Below are positions 1 through 8,338 of a stretch of DNA of 33,938 nucleotides, piece after piece. The position numbers and the translations under genes are program-made. Each line of letters starts with the position of its first letter. Position 1 is the stretch's first letter. A model generated the notes under the pieces. That model was not told the origin of the DNA and ran no database searches. It was given only the letters and a program-made list of their open reading frames with translations. Origin of the DNA: Diphasiastrum complanatum (lineage: Eukaryota; Streptophyta; Lycopodiopsida; Lycopodiales; Lycopodiaceae); NCBI GenBank assembly GCA_029204225.1, contig CM055092.1, forward strand, positions 77,084,179 through 77,118,116, in the 5' to 3' direction.

Positions 1-1170
1 ATTAGGCAAAGGATGGCATGACATGCAAGAGTCTAAATTGACATGCATGGTCTCTAAGCAATGGATATGGTTTCTTATGACATGCAAATGGTACTAAACA
101 ACCATTCATACATATGCATATCAGATTCATGACCGTACCATGGTTTCAAAAGAGGATGAAAGAGAGAGAGAATTAGAATTAGAATTATATATTAATGTCT
201 GTGAAGTACCCGAGGGCACATAAGACAAGTAGAAAGTACATCAAAAAAGAAGAGAGTGTGTGTGTGTGTTTGTGTGAGAGAATGTGAAAGAGAGTGAGAG
301 ATCCAAGAGGGTTTGAGCTTCAAAATCCTCCAATCCAAAATTCAGCATAGCCTCCTTGAGCCAATGCTTCAATCTTCTTCTCCAAAGCACCTGTACACAA
401 GAACAAACAAGAGGGAAGAGCTTGGATGCAAAATCATAGAACCCTCTTGGTAGTGAGGTGCATTTCCACTTATATAGAGAGTGAAGAGTCATTCCAAAGT
501 GAGTGAGGTCTCAAGTTCAAGTGCATGAGGTGTGGGGAAGACTCCAATTGGACTTAAGGTGAAGTGGAGCGCATGAATGAGGTGTATTAGTTAAAGAGGG
601 TGAATTGGTGAGGTGTACAAGTTTGGGAGGGTTTTTATGATGATTTGGCATATGAAGTGAGAGTGTAGGAAGGCGCCCCATTCTAGATGTCAAAAAGCCT
701 AGAATGCATGTAGCAAAGTAGGTGGGAAGTAAGTGGTACAAGGTTTAATCTTGACTTTTATTTACGTATAGTTTTTCATTGTCACAACTTGGGAATTCAC
801 CCAAGTGCAATCTTCCTAGGGAAAAGTGTTAGAAAACCGACTTGATCATACAAGTAACCCAAGACAAGATTCCTATTGTTGTTAGACAATAGTCATACAC
901 ATGAGAGAGAACAACAATGATGAATAGATGTACTCCAACTATGTCCCATTCCAATTGAGGTAGGGCGCCAGCCTACATATATACTTTCTCTAAACTATGT
1001 GTAAGGTAAAAAGCATAAAGCAAATAGCAAAAGACAAAAAGCTTATTGCTATAATTACTACCTATATTGGGTAAACACCCAAGATGAGTTTCTAAGTGAT
1101 AAAAGCAAATCCTATTCTAGTAGTAGTGCGCCCACCTACATGCATGACTAAAAAACGAATTTACTATATA
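1..1170. other. no gene seen; AT-rich repeat-like DNA
   Basis: I see no supportable gene here. A short TG/TC-rich stretch lies near 257-300. The part next to 1171 may be the rest of the 3' LTR of the minus-strand element described below, because an LTR there would start at 1306 and run toward lower coordinates. I could not find its far end or a target duplication. Confidence 0.4.
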
Positions 1171-1306
1171 TAGTAATGACCCTAAAACATGACTTACTAT
1201 AAATAGTAATGGCCCCTATAATAGCATGCGGGCATGGCCAAACTAACACTAATTAAAATCCTAAATGATAACATTAGGGGTACTAATGTAAACATTAACT
1301 CTAACA
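1171..1306 (-). repeat. LTR start segment (3' LTR)
   Basis: This matches 3960-4094 with a few substitutions and a one-base length difference. It ends on the plus strand in CTAACA, giving a TGTTAG LTR start on the minus strand. The LTR may extend further toward position 1. Confidence 0.7.
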
Positions 1307-1317
1307 CTCCCCCTTAA
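1307..1317 (-). promoter_or_regulatory. polypurine tract
   Basis: The minus strand reads TTAAGGGGGAG directly before the TGTTAG LTR start, the usual position of the plus-strand DNA primer. The same tract type recurs at 21457-21471. Confidence 0.65.
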
Positions 1318-3959
1318 TGTTTACATTGTCTAGAACTATGCATAACAAAAGTATGCATGTGTATCTTCCATGAAGCCCATGTAATGAAGATCCTCAATTC
1401 TAATGTAGAATTCATGATCAACTCTGATCTCAATGTCTTCATTACTCGATGTAGAACTTTCTTCGTATGATGATGTACAATTCCCTTTGAATGTCGATCC
1501 TTTTCGTATGAACCTGCTTCATATGACTTCTCAATGTCTTGCTTTAGTCTTCATGTCTCTTTAGTGTATATGTGTGACCACCATGAGTTCAACATATCAC
1601 CTGATTCCTTGACTTCCTTTGAATCAAAGAACTTTGATTCCCCCTGAATCAAATGATGTAGACATGACAACTGTTGCCTTAACCTTGAGAACTTTGCTTG
1701 AAGATTGACTCCCTTGGTCTCTTTGAACATCTTTCAAGCTACCACAAATGTAAGGATCTCCCCAACATTCATAAAGAAAAAGTAATCCTCTTTGTTTACA
1801 GTAACACCATCATGATAACCATAAGTAGGAAATAGATCTACAAATGTCAACATCAAATCTCATACATCAACACCCACTTTAGAAACCTATTCATAAGTAG
1901 TCGGCTCCACTTGTGTCGATTCCTTGAATTGAACCCATTTCAATTCTCCTGGTACTCTCATAAGTTACCACTTGTGATGAACTTGATGGACTTTGGTTGA
2001 GCTACTCCCCCTGGATGTACACTTCATGTTTGCATTCCAACCACTCTCTCCAAATAGACTAGAATATCATCCATGAACCAAACCAAATATGCAAGTAAAA
2101 GAGCATTCCCAATAGAAAGATAAATGTATACAATACTTCCTCACACAAAGTAGCTGATACTCCCCTTCAAATACTTTCTCACACAAAGTACTTGACATGA
2201 TCTTTTCCATGGAATTTCTTACCTCTATCTCACACACAGAGTCACTTGCACCAAACAACTTTCCAGCCTAGAAAGCATTTCATTATGATATTTATTCTGA
2301 CAATTTGTCATATGCAAGTGTACGTCCATCTTTACCATGTTGTTTTTCTTGAAGCTAAACAACAACCTGTACTGTTGATTTTCAACGGCTAATCAACAGC
2401 CTTGGCTTCGCAATCTTATAACAGAATCTACCACATGACAGAACATGAACTTGGATAGATTCTAGAACTTTTCTCCAACTCAAAATAGAATTGATCTCAC
2501 TTGGATGGTATCCAGGAATTACATGACAACCACAACAAGCAATCACTTCGATTACTCATAAATCTGAAGTGATACTAGTTCAGATAGACAAGAAAGTTTC
2601 TACAACATAACCAAGTTACTATGACTTCAATAGAAACCAAACCGATACAACGTAGATACAACGTAGAATGTTGACCACACAGCTTGCCACACCTGTCACT
2701 TGTAACAACGAACTTATCATTTGCCACCATGATAAGAAACTATGAAAACATCCTCTTGAATATCAATTTATCTATATAGACTCATAGTCTATACTTCTCA
2801 TGCAACTTCCTCTTAAGAATTTGCACCTTTGTCGATTCCAACCTCGACAAAACTTTGTCAATCTTAGAACGTCTGAAGTTGACCTTCATTCAGTATGCTT
2901 GTTGGTAGCCGTTGTTTTGCAGCTTCAGCATCACCTTGATCGCTGATTGTCTTCCCCTACCATCTCTTTTGTTTCATGTAGAGTTTCTTTTCCCTGTGAG
3001 TTAACCCTTCCATTTTGTGACGAACCTTGTTCTGATTACTCTTGTGAATCCCTTCTTCACCTTGCACCTAATTGCAAACAACTCCTAGTTGTATTGCTGA
3101 TCCTTACTCTTGAGACCTCCCTCAGCATGCATCAAGGTTCACCATTGCATCCTAGCAATCTGTGTATTTCCATGCTTCCTTGCATGTAATCATCCTCAAC
3201 TTGCATGTGATAAACTCCCACTTGTATGTGATTGTCTTGTTGTACTTTCACTTGCATGCAAATAGCTTCAATTTGGCCTTTATTTGGCCCCAAAATCCCT
3301 CTTTTAGCCAAAGTTAGGCCCTTCCAAAGTGGCTTTACAAAACTAGTTCAAAAATGAACTATTTCTTCTTTCTGAGAAGATCTTGCCCTTCAAACCGAAA
3401 TTAACCAGTCGGATCCCTTCATAGCATCTCATAAAGAAAAAAAATATTCAATGAAAAAATAGGCACTAATGGCCTTCAACCCTTTCATGGCCTCTTCTTC
3501 CCTCATCCAATGGTCCACTTCAATCCAATGGCTCCCAGAGCCCTACATTCTGGCCATTGATCTTCATAGTACCCAATTCAACGGCCCCCATGTCCATCAT
3601 CCGTCGAAGTGAAAACTTGCAGCCAAAATGCACTTATTGACACTATGCAGCTACTCTTCTTGGTCGTGCGCGACTGCTGCGCCCTCTCTCCCTTCCAGTT
3701 TTCTGATTTTTGCTAGGGTAGCTGCCAATCAAAATTGCATCCTACTTCCAAGCCAGTCCACGGCCACCCACGGCCCTCTTACAATCGCTTCTTACTGGTA
3801 GGGTGCCCCTCTGTATAAATTTACAGTTTAGAAAAATGTTACGTGCAGAAAAAGATCCACCTTCTTCTTCTCAAAAACCCTAGCCTTGGTTTTGGCTAGC
3901 TCAGTGAACTGGGTATTGTTCTTCCATTGCTCCACAGCTGACCATGGCCCTTTGCAGCA

Positions 3960-4094
3960 TAGTAATGACCCTAAAATATGGCTTACTATAAATAGTAATG
4001 GCCCTATAATAGCACGCAGGCATGGCCAAACTAGCACTAATTAAAATCCTAAATGATAACATTAGGGGTACTAATGTAAACATTAACTCTAACA
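3960..4094 (-). repeat. LTR start segment (5' LTR, truncated)
   Basis: This is the second copy of the 1171-1306 repeat. Similarity stops sharply at 3960 on the lower side and at 4094 on the upper side. Confidence 0.7.
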
Positions 4095-4230
4095 AAAAGG
4101 CCAAAGTATATGCCCATCTTGTTTTGCATAATAGTCATCAATTCCTAAGCCCTTTTTTCTAGAGGTTGCCCATCCTCAATCATGGTGGAAAAAGGTCAAT
4201 ATGGTGATCAGACCCTTGGCCTTGTCCTGT

Positions 4231-4326
4231 TCTTTATAGACCCCTCTGAGCCTTCATTATAGACTTAGAAATAAGCCTTCTTTATAGACTCCTGAGAGCC
4301 TTCATTATAGACTTAGAAATAAGCCT
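4231..4326 (+). repeat. 48-bp tandem duplication
   Basis: A 48-bp unit beginning TCTTTATAGAC and containing GCCTTCATTATAGACTTAG occurs twice in a row, with only a few differences, at 4231-4278 and 4279-4326. Confidence 0.85.
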
Positions 4327-4356
4327 TCTTCTTGTAAACAGCCTTAAGCTTTGAAA

Positions 4357-4516
4357 GCTTCTTGTTCCTGTTCTGGTCCTTCAGGCACTTTCATGAGTAC
4401 CTGCACACACCTTCAAAGTAAGGTCAGTCCTTAAGCCCAAAAGGCTTCTTATTCTTGTTCTTTGTTCTTCAGGCACTTTCATAAGTACCTGCACATAACC
4501 TCAAAGAAAGGTCAGT
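4357..4516 (+). repeat. imperfect 87-bp tandem duplication
   Basis: Two related copies lie at about 4357-4428 and 4443-4516. They share CTTCAGGCACTTTCAT and the following AAGTACCTGCAC-like block, and each ends in AGGTCAGT. Confidence 0.75.
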
Positions 4517-4813
4517 TTCCATACCATCAGATATGGCTCACAATAGGTTCTTAGTTCTACAAGTATCAATGCATGTTACTCAAATCGATAAAGTGATAAA
4601 TTCAAGCAATATCCAAAAGGAATAATGGTCATTGGTAGATTCATGTCTTCAAAGTCTATATGGAGTTCGAAGCTGGGAAAGTCTTTATTACTTTGGGGCA
4701 ATTTGTCTCTACAAATTACAATAATCTAGTGAGTGTTAAAAAAGTGAGTTGATCTTGAGTGAGCCTCTTCCTTCCATCAGTTGTATATCTTTCTTGTTTT
4801 TTCTTATTCAATC

Positions 4814-5392
4814 ATGGAGCCCACCCTATCTAAAGAAGATGAACCCATGACTACCCCTACAGTTCAAAATGTTGAAACTCTTATGTCGGCAATCAACAAT
4901 CTCCAACAGCAGATTCTTGATACGCAAGCAAGACATAATAAGGAGTAGCAAGAGTGGAGGGAATTGGCACAAACCAGGCAAGCTTTGCACCACCCTCTCT
5001 TCACGCCAAATCTTTCAGAAGAGAAGAAAAATAGATCCCCTGATGTCGTGAATCCGTGGCTGGATCGATGGAGTTCGCATTTCTCCATCAGTATGATCGT
5101 CATGTACTTGCGAGGTAAAGCATTTACCTAGTGGCAGGATCTTCAAGGCAAGACCAATGTGCCCAAGACTTGGGAGGATTTTTGTAATAAACAATCCTCG
5201 ATGGACTAGGAAACCTTCGCAAAGGCCAGGAACAACAACTTATGCTTTAACTGCATGGAACCAGGTCATGTTGCAAAGGAATGCTCGAAGAAAAGGAAAA
5301 ATATTAAAGGGGCTTCCTTTAAGGCGCCAGGTAACTCTAAGGTTGTGAGCATTGTTGTTTTAATACGACAGTTTTTGGCCCCCACGACCTAA
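4814..5392 (+). pseudogene. gypsy gag remnant with CCHC zinc knuckle
   Basis: The frame starts at the ATG at 4814 (MEPTLSKEDEP) and runs with three in-frame TAG stops to a TAA at 5390. Each TAG sits where Gln or Trp is plausible. A coiled-coil-like N-terminal part (NNLQQQILDTQARHN) is followed by a short capsid-like segment ending in TWEDF. A perfect retroviral-type zinc knuckle, CFNCMEPGHVAKEC (C-x2-C-x4-H-x4-C), lies at 5243-5284. The protein is much shorter than usual for plant gypsy gag, so the central capsid region appears deleted. Gag packages element RNA into virus-like particles. Confidence 0.82.
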
Positions 5393-5842
5393 TTCGGATG
5401 AATGGGATTGTTGGAGGCCAAGCCGCAACACTGTTATTTGATGATGGTTCCACACATGATTTTATTAACTCTAAGTTATTGCACCATCGGTACGTGGTAA
5501 AGTTGGCTACAGAGGCAAAGAGCCCAGTTTGAGACTGGATAGTCCCACGTCTTCCTTTACAAATTCAAGGATATAAAGATAAATTAGATTTCCATGTAAC
5601 AAATTTGGACAAAGTAGATATTATACTTGGTAAGGAGTGGTTCTATGTTAAGAATGAGTCGTTAAAGAAAAACTATGTAAGTTTAATGTTCTTGCATAAC
5701 GGCTCTCTCATTGAATTGAATGGAAATGTAGATATTTTCTCTCCTTACATGCTTGATGCTTTGGAAACAATTACATGCATGTATATTGTTGATTGTAATT
5801 CATACATGTGTTGGTTGAAGGATTTCACTTATCATAAGGAAT
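5389..5842 (+). pseudogene. gypsy aspartic protease remnant
   Basis: This frame encodes a retropepsin-like domain with LLFDDGSTHDFI (active-site region at about 5431-5466, the DDG codons at 5440-5448) and, downstream, DIILGKEWF. Both are hallmarks of the plant gypsy protease that cleaves the polyprotein. One TGA at 5530 interrupts it, where Arg or Trp would be expected. The frame is then cut by the TRIM at 5843; a TAG soon after, at 5866-5868, comes from TRIM sequence, not from the host element. The coding frame resumes at 6240. Confidence 0.85.
5839..5842. repeat. target site duplication of the TRIM (left)
   Basis: GAAT at 5839-5842 matches GAAT at 6237-6240. Only four bases can be claimed. 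Confidence 0.8.
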
Positions 5843-5986
5843 TGTTGGAATATCAATCCACACTCTAGAGAGAACTATCAAACAGGGCGAATAGCTCAGT
5901 GGTAGAGCATCCCATCCGGTATGAGGGAGATCCTGGGTTCGAATCCTAGTCTGTCCATCCATAATATGATTTATGGATTTCTAACA
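5843..5986 (+). repeat. TRIM 5' LTR (144 bp)
   Basis: It starts TGTTGGAATATC and ends ATTTCTAACA. It consists of about 42 bp of leader, the tRNA-like block and a short AT-rich tail. Confidence 0.9.
5885..5959 (+). other. tRNA-like sequence in the 5' LTR (Pol III A and B boxes)
   Basis: A cloverleaf can be drawn. The acceptor GGGCGAA pairs with TCTGTCC with G-U wobbles and one mismatch. The D arm is GCTC/GAGC with loop AGTGGTA. The T arm is CTGGG/CCTAG with loop TTCGAAT. The A box TAGCTCAGTGG and the B box GGTTCGAATCC match the Pol III consensus. The anticodon arm is abnormal: TCCC/GGGA encloses about 11 nt, so no anticodon can be assigned. This is a tRNA-derived module, not a functional tRNA gene. 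Confidence 0.8.
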
Positions 5987-5999
5987 TGGTATCAGAGCC
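5987..5999 (+). promoter_or_regulatory. TRIM primer-binding site (tRNA-iMet)
   Basis: TGGTATCAGAGCC directly follows the ACA end of the 5' LTR. It is complementary to the 3' end of plant initiator tRNA-Met, the usual primer for minus-strand DNA synthesis. Confidence 0.92.
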
Positions 6000-6092
6000 A
6001 AGTTAGACCTAACAGTTCATGGTGTCAAAGCCATGGTTAGGTGGCCCAAGTTGTGGGGCAGGTGACAGCTAGGACCCCAACCAAGTGTGGCT

Positions 6093-6236
6093 TGAGGGAA
6101 TATCAATCCACACTCTAGAGAGAACTATCAAACAGGGCGGATAGCTCAGTGGTAGAGCATCCCATCCGGCATGAGGGAGGTCCTAGGTTCAAATCCTAGT
6201 CTATCCATCCATATTATGTTTTATGGATTTCTAACA
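6093..6236 (+). repeat. TRIM 3' LTR (144 bp)
   Basis: It is the same length as the 5' LTR, offset by exactly 250 bp. It starts TGAGGGAATATC and ends ATTTCTAACA. The purine-richer stretch AGTGTGGCT before it is a weak polypurine-tract candidate. Confidence 0.88.
6135..6209 (+). other. tRNA-like sequence in the 3' LTR
   Basis: This is the second copy of the tRNA-like module. The T stem here is perfect (CTAGG/CCTAG), but the B box has become GGTTCAAATCC. A box TAGCTCAGTGG is unchanged. The anticodon arm has the same oversized loop. Confidence 0.78.
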
Positions 6237-6240
6237 GAAT
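6237..6240. repeat. target site duplication of the TRIM (right)
   Basis: GAAT, matching 5839-5842. Confidence 0.8.
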
Positions 6241-7320
6241 GCAATTTACAAAGTTATATAATGCAATTAGCGTTAATGTCTAACAACCTAAAACAAGAAA
6301 ATTGGCCGAAAGGTAAAACCTTTAGGAGACTTAGACAAGAGTTTAACGATGTGTTTCTTGAACAACTTCCAGAGGGTCTTCCCCCCTCTAGGGGAGTTGA
6401 CCATGGTATTAAACTCCTTCCTGGTAGTTCACATGTGTCCTTGGACCCTTACAGGATGAGTACTACCGAAGAGGATGAAGTTCATAGACAACTACAAAAC
6501 TGGCCATGTAAGGCCTAATAAGTCCCCTTTGGGGACCCCAATTATTCTAGTTGATAAAAAAGACGGAGGTACTCATCTCTGTGTGGACTTTACAAAGTTC
6601 AATTAACAATTAAAAACCATTACCCCTTACCTTGCATGGATGAACTAGTTGATCGATTGCACAGTGCAAAGTACTTCACCAAAATCGATTTGAGATCAGG
6701 GTATCATCATATTTGAATAAAGAGGGAGGACGTGGAAAAAACCGGGCTTAGGACTAGGTATGGCCATTATGAATTTATGGTTTTACCTTTTGGTTTAAAA
6801 ATGCTCCAGCGACTTTCCAGCAGATGATGAACTATCTTCTTCGTCCATATCTGAGAAAGTTCGTCATAGTTTACTTAGATGATATTCTCATCTATAGTAA
6901 GACTTCGGAGGAGCATCTCAGGACTGTCTTAAAGTTACTTAGACAGGAGAAGCTCTTTGCCAAAGAATCCAAATGTGTTTTCTTCCAGAAGAGATTAATT
7001 AGTTTATCTCCGTCACATTATTTCGGACCGTGGGTTGGAAATTGACCCAAATAAAGTCCGACAAGTTCATGAATGGCCAATTCCTCAAACCATCTGGGAG
7101 GTTAAGTCCTTTTTGGGCTTTACGGGTTTTTTGCGTTATGCAATAATTGCATTGCCTTTGACAAATGTCCTCAAAGGGGCCAAAAGAACTATCCGACACA
7201 ATAAATTCAGTCCTCCGATTACTTGGACTGAAGAGATGAATCAAAGTTTTGAAAATCTCAAATACTGTGTATCTACAGCGCCTATTTTACACATAGTGGA
7301 TCTTAACAAGCCATATGTGC
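6240..7320 (+). pseudogene. gypsy reverse transcriptase and start of RNase H, decayed
   Basis: After the TRIM the frame resumes with a pre-RT linker (RLRQEFNDVFLEQLPEGLPP), then the RT entry block [18 protein letters not shown] and fingers/palm text [14 protein letters not shown], with several stops and frameshifts. The catalytic motif [11 protein letters not shown] has its YLDD codons at 6872-6883 intact. The thumb/connection begins near 7030 ([23 protein letters not shown]) and runs to NKPYV, where the hAT element interrupts it. RT copies element RNA into DNA. At least three disabling changes are visible, so this copy is dead. Confidence 0.9.
7313..7320. repeat. 8-bp hAT target site duplication (left)
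   Basis: ATATGTGC, identical to 8039-8046. An 8-bp duplication is diagnostic for hAT-type insertion. Confidence 0.93.
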
Positions 7321-8038
7321 CAATGTTTCATGGGCGCGTTTCGTACGTCGTTTCAAAACACCTTGAAACGCGTATGAAACGTCTGGTTCAGGTTCGAAAC
7401 GGGAAAAAAAATTTAGGGTTTTTTTTTTTTTTGAAAATGTGTTTTTGAGGGTTTTTGGGGTTTACAGATGTCATAGAAAGTCTAGTAACAAGTAGATACA
7501 TCCAAATTCATGAGAATGCTCTAGAGAATGCAATTTCAAGAGGAGAAGCTGTATATGGTGACTATGGTGACTTTCCTCAATCAATTATTGATACTGTCAT
7601 GGATAGGTTATTAGGTTGCGAGAATCTGTTCATGCCCATTGCCAGTACATACTACAAAGCTTATGGCACAGTTTTTGGAGTTTACAGATGTCATAGACAG
7701 TCTAGTAACAAGTAGATACATCCAATTTCATGAGAATGCTCTAGAGAAATTAGAATGCAATTTTAAGAGGAGAAGCTGTGTATGGTCATTGGTGACTATG
7801 GTCACTTTCCTCAGTCAATTATTGATACTATCATGGATAGGTTATTAGGTTGCGAGAATCTGTTCATGCCCATTTCCAGTACATACTACAAAGCTTATGG
7901 CGCGACTTCAAAAAACAAAACTTGGTTTTTTTTTTTCAATCGTTTCGAACACTAAAACGGCATTTTGAAACGGGGTCGTTTCGTACGTCCCGTTTCGAAC
8001 ACGTTTCAGCGTTCGAAACGCGTTTCGAGGAAACACTG
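7321..8038 (+). mobile_element. non-autonomous hAT transposon (718 bp)
   Basis: The ends are CAATGTTTCA and the inverse of GAAACACTG (reads CAGTGTTTCC), a hAT-type terminal inverted repeat. It is flanked by perfect 8-bp ATATGTGC duplications. Subterminal sequence at both ends is dense in CGTTTCGAA-type motifs, likely transposase contacts. Removing it with one duplication rejoins the gypsy RNase H frame from NKPYV directly to LEMDANDHAIGA. The interior holds two tandem copies of about 220 bp and no hAT dimerisation domain, so it depends on a transposase made elsewhere. Confidence 0.94.
7452..7902 (+). repeat. 220-bp tandem duplication inside the hAT element
   Basis: Copies at about 7452-7667 and 7672-7902 are highly similar. 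Copy 1 is open as 86 codons from 7455 (includes RYIQIHENALENAISRGEA and PQSIIDTVMDRLLGCENL). The sequence looks protein-derived, but I do not recognise the family. It may be a captured gene fragment that was later duplicated. Copy 2 has frame-disrupting insertions. Confidence 0.85.
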
Positions 8039-8046
8039 ATATGTGC
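8039..8046. repeat. 8-bp hAT target site duplication (right)
   Basis: ATATGTGC, identical to 7313-7320. Confidence 0.93.
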
Positions 8047-8338
8047 TTGAAATGGATGCCAATGACCATGCTATAGGTGCAGTAGACCGGTTGCTTTTAA
8101 AAGCAAAAAGCTAGATCCTACGCAAACGCGATATTCCACCTACTTTAAGGAGTTTTTTTGCAGTAATTCATGCTTTGAAAGTGTGCAGACATTATTTGTA
8201 TGGCTCCCAATTTACCATAGTAACAGACCATCAAGTGTTAAAGTATATTAACGATGTGGTCGACCTTAGAGGTCGTAACGCAAGATGTGTTGCTTTCTAG
8301 TATATGATAAGGCATGCATTGGTTTTCAAAAATAAATA
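8047..8338 (+). pseudogene. gypsy RNase H continuation, truncated
   Basis: Continues the frame interrupted by the hAT element: LEMDANDHAIGAV, then FFAVIHALKVCRHYLYGSQF and TIVTDHQVLKYI, the gypsy RNase H core. There is a TAG at two points where Gln or Trp fits. Similarity stops near 8338, and the expected integrase does not follow. Confidence 0.85.

Larger units (their letters stand above)
1171..4094 (-). mobile_element. non-coding LTR retrotransposon (LARD-like), partial
   Basis: Two direct copies of about 135 bp (1171-1306 and 3960-4094) flank 2.65 kb. On the minus strand each begins TGTTAGAGTTAATG. The left copy is preceded, on the minus strand, by the polypurine tract TTAAGGGGGAG. This fits a minus-strand LTR element whose 5' LTR starts at 4094 and whose 3' LTR starts at 1306. 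The internal region shows no gag or pol motif on either strand; its longest reading frames are under 85 codons. No PBS was found next to 3960, so the 5' LTR is probably truncated there. A non-autonomous element is likely; a heavily deleted copia element is the alternative. Confidence 0.6.
4095..4813. other. non-coding leader of the gypsy element, with tandem repeats
   Basis: There is no gene. The stretch lies directly upstream of a gypsy gag start and probably contains LTR or leader sequence of that element. I found no clear PBS. It holds two short tandem duplications, listed separately. Confidence 0.4.
5843..6236 (+). mobile_element. TRIM retrotransposon with tRNA-like LTRs
   Basis: This is a complete miniature LTR retrotransposon of 394 bp: 5' LTR 5843-5986 (TGTTGG...CTAACA), PBS TGGTATCAGAGCC immediately after it, about 106 bp of internal sequence, then 3' LTR 6093-6236 (TGAGGG...CTAACA). 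The LTRs differ at about 10 of 144 positions by eye. GAAT duplications flank it. With the element and one GAAT removed, the gypsy pol frame continues without a shift from ...DFTYHKE to NLQSYIMQL. It has no coding capacity and must have used proteins from another element. Each LTR contains a tRNA-like sequence, which is not a normal part of an LTR. A tandem duplication of a SINE is the alternative, but the PBS placement, TG...CA ends, TSD and frame restoration favour a TRIM. Confidence 0.92.
4814..8338 (+). mobile_element. decayed Ty3/gypsy retrotransposon (gag-pol), twice interrupted
   Basis: Gag, protease, reverse transcriptase and part of RNase H follow in gypsy order on the plus strand, with many stops and frameshifts. 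The integrase and the 3' LTR are not seen; the pol similarity ends near 8338. A TRIM (5843-6236) and a hAT element (7321-8038) are inserted, and in each case the protein reading frame resumes exactly after one copy of the target duplication is removed. This is the oldest layer in the left third of the window. Confidence 0.9.

Noticed and set aside
5885-6209. Two functional nuclear tRNA genes
   Set aside because: The anticodon loop is oversized in both copies and no anticodon can be read. The sequences lie at equal places inside paired LTRs.
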